From: Nitriliruptorales bacterium
GTDB lineage: Bacteria > Actinomycetota > Nitriliruptoria > Nitriliruptorales > Nitriliruptoraceae
Assembly (NCBI GenBank): GCA_030835875.1
Contig: JAURQY010000071.1
Coordinates: 1 to 5,466, forward strand
DNA length: 5,466 bases
Direction of reading: 5' to 3'
The notes under the pieces were generated by a model that did not search any database, was not told the origin of the DNA, and saw only the letters and a list, made by a program, of their open reading frames with translations. Below, piece by piece: positions 1-5,466 of this stretch. Position 1 is the stretch's first letter. Every line of letters starts with the position of its first letter. The position numbers and the translations under genes were made by a program.

Positions 1-610
1 TCGGCTCCTGCAGGTCCATCACGCGCGCGGCGACCGGTGGGAGGATCGCCGTCGGCAGCGTGAACACGTCGCCGTAGCGGTGGTTGAACCGCTGTCCGAT
101 GTCGCGGGCCAGCTCGATGTGGTGCCGCTGGTCCTCCCCCACGGGCACCTTCGTCGCGTGGTAGAGGAGGATGTCCGCCGTCTGGAGGACGGGGTAGTCG
201 AAGAGGCCGACACTCACCGACGCGTCGCGACCCGCGGACTTCTCCTTGAACTGCGGCATGCGCCCGAGCTCACCGAACGTCGCGACGCAGTTGAAGAGCC
301 ACGCGAGCTCCGAGTGCTCACGCACGTGCGACTGCACGAAGAGCGTGCTCCGCGTCGGATCGATCCCGACACCGAGCAGCACCGCCGCAAGATCGAGCGT
401 GCGCTGCCGCAGCAGCGAAGGGTCATGCTCATCCGGTGCGGTGATCGCATGCAGGTCGACGACGGAGTAGACGCAGTCGGCATCCTCCTGGAGCGCGACC
501 CAGCTCGTCAGCGCGCCGAGGAGGTTGCCGAGGTGGACGGCCCCGGAGGGCTGCATCCCGGAGAAGACGCGCGCACGTTCCGGTGCTGCCGACCCGACGG
601 CATCCGTCAC
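1..610 (-). CDS. trpS: Tryptophanyl-tRNA synthetase, N-terminal 203 residues (3' end cut by window edge)
   Basis: Cytoplasmic class I aminoacyl-tRNA synthetase that activates L-tryptophan with ATP and charges tRNA-Trp. The visible 203 residues carry the family hallmarks: the PSGAVHLGN segment (residues 21-29; HLGN is the HIGH-type ATP motif), DLHAIT at 52-57, GELGRMPQFKEK at 113-124, TADILLY at 144-150 (D146 is the expected tryptophan-binding Asp) and VPVGEDQ at 155-161. The window ends at the MDLQEP segment, just before the KMSKS loop, so roughly the last 40% of a typical 330-340 residue enzyme is missing. I chose the GTG at 610-608: it is the only start codon in this frame before the PSGAVHLGN motif apart from M19, which lies inside the conserved block. 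The GTG overlaps the TGA of mdh (GTGA). No Shine-Dalgarno lies close by; an AGGAGGAG inside the mdh tail (641-634) is 23 nt away, which is too far, so translation is probably coupled to mdh. Family assignment is very secure. Confidence 0.96.
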   Translation of the reverse strand, partial: MTDAVGSAAPERARVFSGMQPSGAVHLGNLLGALTSWVALQEDADCVYSVVDLHAITAPDEHDPSLLRQRTLDLAAVLLGVGIDPTRSTLFVQSHVREHSELAWLFNCVATFGELGRMPQFKEKSAGRDASVSVGLFDYPVLQTADILLYHATKVPVGEDQRHHIELARDIGQRFNHRYGDVFTLPTAILPPVAARVMDLQEP

Positions 611-1596
611 AGCAGGTCCACGACCGCCGCCCGCTCCTCCTGGAGCTCGGCGACGGTGCGCTCGAGGCCGGCGCGCGTCGTCGCGGAGAGCTCGAGGCCC
701 TGGACGATCGCGTAGCCGCCCTTCCCGTCGGTCGTGACCGGGAAGCCGGAGATGATCCCCTCGGGGACGCCGTAGGACCCGTCGGAGACGACCGCCATCG
801 AGTGCCAGTCACCCGGCGCGGTCGCGCGGCCGCCCGCCCACGTCGCCACGTGGTCGACGAGCGCGTTCGCCGCCGAGGCCGCCGAGGACGCGCCGCGCGC
901 GTCGATGACGGCCTTTCCGCGCTGCTGCACCGTCGTCATGAACTCGCCCTCGAGCCATGCGCGGTCCGTGATGACCTCCGTCGCAGGACGTCCACCGATG
1001 CGGGCGTTGTCGAAGTCGGGGACCATCGTCGGCGAGTGGTTGCCCCACACCGCGAGGTTCGTGACCTCGGTCACGTCGACACCCGCGCGCTTGGCGAGCT
1101 GCGTGCGCGCACGGTTCTCGTCGAGACGGACCATCGCGGTGAAACGGTCGGTCGGGACACCATCCGCGTTGGCGGCTGCGATGCTCGCGTTCGTGTTCGC
1201 AGGATTGCCGACGACCGCGATGCGGACGTCGCTCGCCGCGGAGGATGCGATCGCCTCCCCCTGCGCGCGGAAGATCTGCCCGTTGTCCTTGAGCAGGTCG
1301 GAACGCTCCATGCCCGGACCACGCGGCTTCGCGCCGACGAGGCACAGCATGTTCGCACCGTCGAACGCGGTCGTGGCCGCGTCGGTGACCTCGATGCCCC
1401 GCAGCAGCGGGAACGCGCAGTCGTCGAGCTCCATCGCCACACCCTCGAGCGCGGGCAGCGCCGGCGTGATCTCGAGCAGGCGCAGCTCGACCGGCCGGTC
1501 CGGGCCGAACATCTGGCCGGAGGCGATGCGGAAGACGAGGGCGTAGCCAATCTGACCGGCGGCCCCGGTGACGGCGACTCGAACGGGGGAGGTCAT
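607..1596 (-). CDS. mdh: NAD-dependent malate dehydrogenase
   Basis: Citric-acid-cycle enzyme interconverting malate and oxaloacetate with NAD. The 329 residues are full length for the Thermus/actinobacterial MDH type. The Rossmann motif is GAAGQIG at residues 11-17. E42, at the end of the second strand (LRLLEIT), is the residue expected to favour NAD over NADP. Substrate-binding arginines are R92 and R98 in GAKPRGPGMERSDLL and R162 in LDENRA. D159 and H187 (WGNHSPT) form the catalytic Asp-His pair. GNPANTN (130-136) and RGASSAASAAN (234-244) are also typical. Position 160 is Glu where Thermus and Streptomyces MDH have His. The ATG at 1596 has AAGGAG eight nt upstream. The gene is divergent from the methyltransferase gene and overlaps trpS by four nt, so the two probably share a transcript. 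Confidence 0.97.
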   Translation of the reverse strand: MTSPVRVAVTGAAGQIGYALVFRIASGQMFGPDRPVELRLLEITPALPALEGVAMELDDCAFPLLRGIEVTDAATTAFDGANMLCLVGAKPRGPGMERSDLLKDNGQIFRAQGEAIASSAASDVRIAVVGNPANTNASIAAANADGVPTDRFTAMVRLDENRARTQLAKRAGVDVTEVTNLAVWGNHSPTMVPDFDNARIGGRPATEVITDRAWLEGEFMTTVQQRGKAVIDARGASSAASAANALVDHVATWAGGRATAPGDWHSMAVVSDGSYGVPEGIISGFPVTTDGKGGYAIVQGLELSATTRAGLERTVAELQEERAAVVDLL

Positions 1597-1604
1597 GGAG
1601 GTGG

Positions 1605-1610
1605 CTCCTT
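1605..1610 (-). promoter_or_regulatory. Shine-Dalgarno of mdh
   Basis: AAGGAG on the minus strand, eight nt before the mdh ATG. It supports the chosen start, which also places the GAAGQIG dinucleotide-binding motif at the usual distance from the N-terminus. Confidence 0.8.
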
Positions 1611-1656
1611 CAGCGGGGAGAGCGGCGCGGGGCGAGGGATGTCGCGGGGAACGCTC

Positions 1657-1687
1657 GGGAGCCTAGCCAGCACCCCCCTACGCTCCC
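1657..1687. repeat. Short inverted repeat in the divergent intergenic region
   Basis: GGGAGC at 1657-1662 and GCTCCC at 1682-1687 are perfect 6-bp inverted arms separated by 19 nt. The left arm overlaps the possible mdh -10 and the right arm overlaps the weak TACGCT on the other strand. It could be an operator for a dimeric regulator of both genes. Six-base GC-rich arms arise easily by chance in this composition, so function is speculative. Confidence 0.3.
1660..1665 (-). promoter_or_regulatory. Possible -10 element of an mdh-trpS promoter
   Basis: TAGGCT on the minus strand matches the actinobacterial TAnnnT -10 pattern and would give a leader of roughly 55 nt before mdh. I find no convincing -35 hexamer 16-19 nt upstream. 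The site lies in the 119-bp gap between divergent mdh and the methyltransferase gene (1597-1715), the only sizeable non-coding stretch here. A weaker plus-strand TACGCT at 1679-1684 could serve the methyltransferase gene but also lacks a -35. Both are pattern matches only. Confidence 0.3.
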
Positions 1688-1704
1688 ATACCGAAGTGGT
1701 CGAG

Positions 1705-1710
1705 AGGAGG
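1705..1710 (+). promoter_or_regulatory. Shine-Dalgarno deciding the GTG start of the methyltransferase
   Basis: A strong AGGAGG five nt before the GTG at 1716. No other start codon lies in frame in the roughly 45 nt upstream, and the next conserved feature (the YDHLF helix) begins about 12 residues into the protein, so GTG is the best start. Confidence 0.8.
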
Positions 1711-1715
1711 CGACG

Positions 1716-2372
1716 GTGCCCGGTCCGCTCGCTGCGATCGGCCGCACCTACGACCACCTCTTCGCGCGCGTCTACGACCGGGTGCTCGCCGGCCCCGAGC
1801 GCGCCGGGCTCGGCCGAGCTCGGGAGGGCCTGCGCGCGGGCGCCTACGGTCGCGTCCTCGAGATCGGCGCAGGGACGGGCGCCAACCTCGCGCATCTCGC
1901 GCGCACAGGCATCGTCTCGCTCTCGCTCGTCGAGCCGGCCGCGCCGATGCGGGCACGACTCGCCCACCGCGTCGCCGCGCTGCGAGACCACCTCCCCGAG
2001 GAGACCCACGTCGTCGACGGATCCGCGGCAGCGCTCCCGGTGGCGGACGGCACGGTCGACACGCTGGTGTCGACGCTGGTCCTCTGCTCGGTGCCCGACC
2101 TCGACGAGGCGGTGCGCGAGCTGCGCCGCGTGCTCGCGCCGGACGGTCACCTGCTGCTGCTCGAGCATGTCGCGGGGACCGGCAGGACGCGTCGCCTCCA
2201 GGGGATGATCGATCCGGGCTGGCGCGTCGTCGCCCGAGGCTGCCGGCTCGTCCGGGACACGCGCGCGGCGCTCGAGTCCGGCGGATTCGACACGTCCGAG
2301 GTCGCGGACTGGCGCATGCCGGGCGGTGGCGTCACCGGACCCGCGCTGCTCGGGACCGCACGACCGCGCTGA
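1716..2372 (+). CDS. Class I SAM-dependent methyltransferase, METTL7/TMT1-like
   Basis: A 218-residue probable methyltransferase; the substrate is unknown. Seen in the sequence: an N-terminal helix with YDHLFARVYDR (12-22); motif I LEIGAGTGAN (48-57) for SAM; post-motif I acidic VEP (72-74); D101-G102-S103 before LPVADGTVDTLV (107-118); LVLCSVPD (121-128); and RVLAPDGHLLLLEHV (138-152). The C-terminal part, DPGWRVVARGCRLVRDTRAAL (from 166) followed by GGF, matches the DPxWxxxxxGCxxxRxxxxxL pattern that I recall from METTL7A/B, which in animals methylate alkyl thiols. There is no hydrophobic N-terminal anchor as in the animal proteins, so it is likely cytosolic. Transcribed alone, divergent from mdh and convergent with folD, with six nt between stop codons. 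Codon use is GC-rich like the neighbours, so there is no sign of recent transfer. A UbiE-like or phospholipid methyltransferase role is an alternative. The methyltransferase fold is secure; the subfamily is moderately so. Confidence 0.9.
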   Translation: MPGPLAAIGRTYDHLFARVYDRVLAGPERAGLGRAREGLRAGAYGRVLEIGAGTGANLAHLARTGIVSLSLVEPAAPMRARLAHRVAALRDHLPEETHVVDGSAAALPVADGTVDTLVSTLVLCSVPDLDEAVRELRRVLAPDGHLLLLEHVAGTGRTRRLQGMIDPGWRVVARGCRLVRDTRAALESGGFDTSEVADWRMPGGGVTGPALLGTARPR

Positions 2373-2382
2373 GCCGGCTCAG
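2369..2382. repeat. Perfect 14-bp palindrome containing both convergent stop codons; possible bidirectional terminator
   Basis: CTGAGCCGGCTCAG reads identically on both strands. The plus-strand TGA of the methyltransferase (2370-2372) and the minus-strand TGA of folD (2381-2379) lie at symmetric positions in it. As RNA it could form a 5-bp stem (CTGAG/CTCAG) with a CCGG loop from either side. There is no T-tract, so a classical intrinsic terminator is not shown. The palindrome is certain; the termination role is inference. Confidence 0.6.
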
Positions 2383-3245
2383 GCCAGCCCGCGTCGGAGC
2401 CGCGCCGCGGTGAGCGTGTTCTGCAGGAGCATCGTGACCGTCATCGGGCCGACCCCGCCCGGGACGGGTGTGATCGCGCCGGCGACCTCGGCGACCGTGT
2501 CGAAGTCGACGTCGCCGACGAGCCTTCCGTCCGCGGTCCGGTTCGTCCCGACGTCGATCACGACCGCGCCGGGTCGGACCATGTCCGCCGTGATGAGCCC
2601 CGGCTGGCCGACGGCGGCGACGACGACGTCGGCGCGACGGCACACCTCGCCGAGGTCACGGGTGCGGGAGTGCGCGAGCGTCACGGTCGCGTCGCGCCCC
2701 TTGAGCGTCAGCATGATGGAGAGCGGCCGACCGACGAGCGTCGAGCGTCCGACGATGACGATGTCCGCGCCCCGGCAGTCGACCCCGGCCTCGTCGAGCA
2801 GCTCGAGGACACCGGCCGGCGTGCACGCGAGGAACGTCGGCTCGCCATTGGCGAGGAGGCCGGCCGTGTACGGGTTGAGCGCGTCGACGTCCTTCTCGGG
2901 CGCGACCCGGCGCTGCACCTCGCGGGCTTCGAGCCCGTCGGGCAGTGGGAGCTGAACGAGGATCCCGTCGACCGTGTCATCGGCGTTCAGCCGATCGATG
3001 AGGGCGAGCAGCTCGGCCTGGGTCGTATCGGCCGGCAGCAGGTGCTGCTCGGAGCGCATCCCTGCAGCCTCGGTCGCACGGTGCTTCATGCCGACGTAGG
3101 TCTGCGAGGCCGGATCGTCGCCGACCAGGACCGCGGCGAGTCCCGGGACGACCCCGTGCGCCGCAGTGAGGCGCGTGACGTCGTCCGCGATGCGCGCGCG
3201 AACCTTCGTCGCGAGGGCGCGGCCGTCGATGATGCGGGCGGACAT
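2379..3245 (-). CDS. folD: Bifunctional methylene-tetrahydrofolate dehydrogenase / methenyl-tetrahydrofolate cyclohydrolase
   Basis: Cytosolic enzyme oxidising 5,10-methylene-THF with NADP to methenyl-THF and hydrolysing that to 10-formyl-THF. The 288 residues are a normal full length. Catalytic motif SQTYVGMKHRATEAAGM (47-63) has Y50 and K54, the expected general-base/proton-relay pair. VDGILVQLPLP (92-102) and D121 in KDVDALNP follow, then the Rossmann segment GRSTLVGRP (166-174), AHSRT (191-195) and the C-terminal signature PGGVGPMT (262-269). The loop after D121 reads ALNPYTAG where E. coli has GFHPYNVG. I chose the ATG at 3245, which has GGAGG four nt upstream and puts the catalytic Lys at the usual position 54. 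The frame stays open upstream to 3713, but that extension overlaps purH and is arginine-rich shadow. It starts 14 nt after purH and converges on the methyltransferase gene. Confidence 0.97.
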   Translation of the reverse strand: MSARIIDGRALATKVRARIADDVTRLTAAHGVVPGLAAVLVGDDPASQTYVGMKHRATEAAGMRSEQHLLPADTTQAELLALIDRLNADDTVDGILVQLPLPDGLEAREVQRRVAPEKDVDALNPYTAGLLANGEPTFLACTPAGVLELLDEAGVDCRGADIVIVGRSTLVGRPLSIMLTLKGRDATVTLAHSRTRDLGEVCRRADVVVAAVGQPGLITADMVRPGAVVIDVGTNRTADGRLVGDVDFDTVAEVAGAITPVPGGVGPMTVTMLLQNTLTAARLRRGLA

Positions 3246-3249
3246 GGCG

Positions 3250-3254
3250 CCTCC
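3250..3254 (-). promoter_or_regulatory. Shine-Dalgarno fixing the folD start
   Basis: GGAGG four nt before the ATG at 3245, inside the 14-nt gap after purH. It decides the start against a much longer open frame that runs upstream through purH. Confidence 0.7.
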
Positions 3255-3259
3255 GATGG

Positions 3260-4846
3260 TCAGTGGCGGAAGTGACGACGGCCCGTCAGCACCATCGCGA
3301 TGCCGTGCTCGTCGGCGGCGGCGATGACCTCGTCGTCGCGCACCGACCCGCCGGGCTGCACGATCGCGACGATACCGGCGGCGGCCAGCGCGTCGACGGC
3401 GTCGCGGAACGGGAAGAACGCATCGCTCGCAGCGACCGCACCCTGCTGGCGGCCGCCGGCCCGCTCGACGGCGAGCCGCACGCTGTCGACGCGGCTCATC
3501 TGCCCCGCGCCGACCCCGACGATGCTGCGGTCGCGGGCGGCGACGATCGCGTTCGACGACGCGTGCTTCGCGACGAGCCAGGCGAGGCGGAGGTCCGCCT
3601 CGAGGGCGGCGTCGAGCGGTCGAGCGCTGACGGTGCGCCACTCGTGCCACGGCTCCGCAGCCGCGTCGGTGGTCTGGACGAGCAGTCCCCCGTCGATCGA
3701 CCGCACCTGCCACTCGGGTCCCGGACGCGCCGCGTCGCTGTGCTCGAGGACGCGCAGGTTCGTCTTCGCAGCGAGCACCTCGCGCGCCTCGGCGTCGTAC
3801 CCGGGGGCGACGACCACCTCAGTGAAGATCTCGGTGATGGCGCGCGCGGTCGCACCGTCGACCGGTCGATTGAGCGCGACGATGCCACCGAACGCGCTGA
3901 CAGGGTCCCCGGCGAGCGCACCGCGGTAGGCCTCGAGCAGCGTCGGGGCGAGCGCGACCCCGGACGGGTTGGTGTGCTTGATGATGACGACGGCCGGCTC
4001 GTCGAACTCGGCGACGAGCGACCACGCGGCGTGCGTGTCGAGCAGGTTGTTGAAGGACAGCTCCTTGCCGCCGAGCTGACGTGCGCCGGCGACTCCGCGC
4101 CGCGCCCCCGGCAGCCGGTAGAGCGCCGCCGCCTGGTGCGGGTTCTCGCCGTAGCGGAGCGTCGCTCCCCGCTCGAGCGCCAGACCGAGGAACGCCGGCG
4201 GCACCGCAGGCGCGGCGGCCCCTGCGTCCGCCGCGCCGTCTGCGTCGTCGCGCTGCGCGAACCAGGTCGCGATCGCCGCGTCGTAGGTCGCGGTGTGCCG
4301 GAACGCGGTCGCCGCGAGGTCCTGGCGGAGCGCGGTGGTGAGCCCGCCGTGCGCCGCGAGGTCGGCGAGGACGCGCGCATGGTCGACGGGATCGACGACG
4401 ACGCCGACCGAGCCGTGGTTCTTCGCCGCGGCACGCAGCATCGTCGGCCCGCCGACGTCGATCATCTCGACGACATCCGCGTCCACCGCACCCGACGCGA
4501 CGGTGCGCTCGAACGGGTAGAGGTTCACGACGACGAGGTCGATCGGGTCGACGCCGAGCTCCGCGAGCTGTGCGACATGGTCCGCGTCCGAGCGGTCCGC
4601 CAGGATGCCGGCGTGGACGCGCGGGTGGAGCGTCTTCACGCGCCCACCGAGACACTCCGGGAAGCCGGTGAGGTCCGCGACCTCGACCACCTCGACCCCC
4701 GCGTCCCGGATGGCGGCCGCGGTCGAGCCGGTCGACACGATGCGCACATCCCGCGCTGCGAGCGCGGTCGCGAGCTCCGGCACGCCCGTCTTGTCGAAGC
4801 AGCTGATGAGCGCGGTGCGGACCGGGGTCACGGTGTCGGTGGTCAT
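3260..4846 (-). CDS. purH: Bifunctional AICAR transformylase / IMP cyclohydrolase
   Basis: Catalyses the last two steps of de novo IMP synthesis: formylation of AICAR with 10-formyl-THF, then ring closure to IMP. It is 528 residues, the usual length. The N-terminal cyclohydrolase domain shows STGST (38-42), GRVKTLHP (68-75), VNLYPF (107-112) and EMIDVGGPTMLR (127-138). An Ala/Asp/Pro-rich stretch at about 199-215 precedes the transformylase domain with RYGENPHQ (231-238), KELSFNNLLD (261-270), the catalytic K290-H291 in KHTNPSG, RQQGAVAASDAFFPF (466-480), QPGGSVRD (497-504) and the C-terminal TGRRHFRH. Every key residue I can name is present, so both activities should be intact. The ATG at 4846 has GGAG six nt upstream. 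It lies 33 nt after purN and 14 nt before folD, consistent with one transcript; its cofactor comes from FolD. Confidence 0.98.
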   Translation of the reverse strand: MTTDTVTPVRTALISCFDKTGVPELATALAARDVRIVSTGSTAAAIRDAGVEVVEVADLTGFPECLGGRVKTLHPRVHAGILADRSDADHVAQLAELGVDPIDLVVVNLYPFERTVASGAVDADVVEMIDVGGPTMLRAAAKNHGSVGVVVDPVDHARVLADLAAHGGLTTALRQDLAATAFRHTATYDAAIATWFAQRDDADGAADAGAAAPAVPPAFLGLALERGATLRYGENPHQAAALYRLPGARRGVAGARQLGGKELSFNNLLDTHAAWSLVAEFDEPAVVIIKHTNPSGVALAPTLLEAYRGALAGDPVSAFGGIVALNRPVDGATARAITEIFTEVVVAPGYDAEAREVLAAKTNLRVLEHSDAARPGPEWQVRSIDGGLLVQTTDAAAEPWHEWRTVSARPLDAALEADLRLAWLVAKHASSNAIVAARDRSIVGVGAGQMSRVDSVRLAVERAGGRQQGAVAASDAFFPFRDAVDALAAAGIVAIVQPGGSVRDDEVIAAADEHGIAMVLTGRRHFRH

Positions 4847-4879
4847 GGCGTGCTCCGTAGGGATGTTCGGGCAGGGTGA

Positions 4880-5466
4880 TCAGGGGGACGCGATGGTGGC
4901 GCGACCGTCGACGACGCGGACCGCTCCGCGGGCGAGCGCATCGACGGCGTGCGGCAGGAGCCGGTGCTCGACGGCGTGGAGCCGTGCGTGCAGCGTGTCC
5001 CGCGTGTCGTCGGGCGCGACCACGACGGCTTCCTGGGCGAGGATGGGCCCATGGTCGACGAGCTCGTCGACGAGGTGCACGGTCACACCGGTCACCTGCA
5101 CGCCGGCTGCGAGCGCATCGCCCACCGCGTCGGCGCCGCGGAACGCGGGCAGCAGCGAGGGGTGGACGTTGACGACGCGGTCGGGCCAGCGGGAGAGGAA
5201 CGCGCCGCTCAGGATCCGCATGAAACCGGCGAGGACGACGACATCGACCTGGTGTGCGGCGACAGCGTCGGCGAGCCTCGCCTCCCAGCCTGCTCGATCG
5301 GCGCGATCGAAGGGGACGGCGACGGTCGCGAGGCCACGCTCGCGTGCACGTTCGAGCGCCGGAGCGTCCGCGACATCGCTCGCGACGACGGCGAGGTCGG
5401 CGCCGACCTCATCGCGGTCGATCGCGTCGGCGAGGGCGAGCATGTTGCTCCCGGCACCGGAGACGA
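4880..5466 (-). CDS. purN: Phosphoribosylglycinamide formyltransferase (GART), 5' end cut by window edge
   Basis: Third step of de novo purine synthesis: transfers the formyl group of 10-formyl-THF to GAR. The visible 194 residues begin inside the N-terminal phosphate-binding loop (SGAGSN, usually SGxGSN), so only about 8-15 residues are missing to the right. An internal ATG at 5443 falls after this loop and is not the start. Other motifs, in visible numbering: VVVLAGFMRILS (75-86), NVHPSLLP (99-106) with catalytic N99 and H101 (E. coli N106 and H108), and VDHGPILAQ (136-144) with D137 (E. coli D144). At 107-115 the loop reads AFRGADAVG, placing Asp112 where E. coli has His119. Followed by purH after 33 nt, with no terminator-like structure seen between them. 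Confidence 0.96.
   Translation of the reverse strand, partial: VSGAGSNMLALADAIDRDEVGADLAVVASDVADAPALERARERGLATVAVPFDRADRAGWEARLADAVAAHQVDVVVLAGFMRILSGAFLSRWPDRVVNVHPSLLPAFRGADAVGDALAAGVQVTGVTVHLVDELVDHGPILAQEAVVVAPDDTRDTLHARLHAVEHRLLPHAVDALARGAVRVVDGRATIASP

Noticed and set aside
80..715. Plus-strand open frame opposite trpS
   Set aside because: Complete overlap with the conserved trpS reading frame; the translation shows no family signature.
1690..1735. tRNA-like stretch (CCGAAGTGGTCGAGAGG resembles the D-arm of tRNA-Ser/Leu)
   Set aside because: No acceptor-stem partner, anticodon arm or GGTTCGAATCC-type T-arm follows, and the segment contains the Shine-Dalgarno and start of the methyltransferase gene.
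583..2208. A 541-codon plus-strand open frame opposite mdh and continuing into the methyltransferase gene in another frame
   Set aside because: Low-complexity Arg/Asp/Ser-rich translation, no Shine-Dalgarno or motif, and it conflicts with two well-supported genes.
3246..3713. N-terminal extension of folD by about 156 residues
   Set aside because: The extension overlaps the purH 3' end in another frame and is arginine-rich with no motif. The ATG at 3245 with its own Shine-Dalgarno gives a normal-length FolD.
3263..4879. A 538-codon open frame on the plus strand opposite purH
   Set aside because: It mirrors purH almost exactly, is rich in Arg, Asp, Gly and Val without any recognisable motif, and arises from third-position GC bias that removes stop codons in the antisense frame.
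4847..4879. Possible terminator or regulatory site between purN and purH
   Set aside because: The 33-nt gap holds only the purH ribosome-binding site; I see no stem-loop with a T-tract and no promoter-like hexamers.
1..5466. A new defence, mobile or biosynthetic system
   Set aside because: Five of six genes are universal housekeeping enzymes with intact motifs, and the sixth is a lone methyltransferase. There are no transposases, repeats, toxin-antitoxin pairs or unknown multi-gene blocks.

Overview
The window is an ordinary, densely packed chromosomal segment from a high-GC bacterium. Strong third-position G/C bias, GTG starts, a Thermus/actinobacterial-type malate dehydrogenase and the purN-purH-folD ... 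mdh-trpS order all suggest an actinobacterium. The protein variants look divergent from Streptomyces and Mycobacterium, so an acidimicrobial or other deep-branching lineage is possible; that placement is inference. I see no mobile elements, CRISPR arrays, RNA genes or phage genes.

Layout from right to left, which is the direction of transcription of most genes. purN (minus, 5' end cut by the right edge) is followed after 33 nt by purH (complete) and after another 14 nt by folD (complete). These three look like one operon for one-carbon-dependent purine synthesis: PurN and PurH consume 10-formyl-tetrahydrofolate, and FolD makes it from 5,10-methylene-tetrahydrofolate. folD then meets a convergent plus-strand gene with only 6 nt between the stop codons. 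That gene encodes a 218-residue class I SAM-dependent methyltransferase resembling the METTL7/TMT1 type. It is transcribed divergently from mdh across a 119-bp intergenic region, the only real regulatory space in the window. mdh (minus, complete) overlaps trpS by 4 nt (GTGA); trpS is cut by the left edge just before the expected KMSKS loop.

No new multi-gene system is visible. The points worth a second look are small: the METTL7-like methyltransferase of unknown substrate between folD and mdh; a perfect 14-bp palindrome that holds both convergent stop codons; a PurN with Asp where E. coli has active-site-proximal His119; an unusual active-site loop in FolD; a Glu in the LDxNRA motif of malate dehydrogenase; and a short inverted repeat in the divergent promoter region. 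The long open frames opposite purH and mdh are best explained as high-GC shadows.
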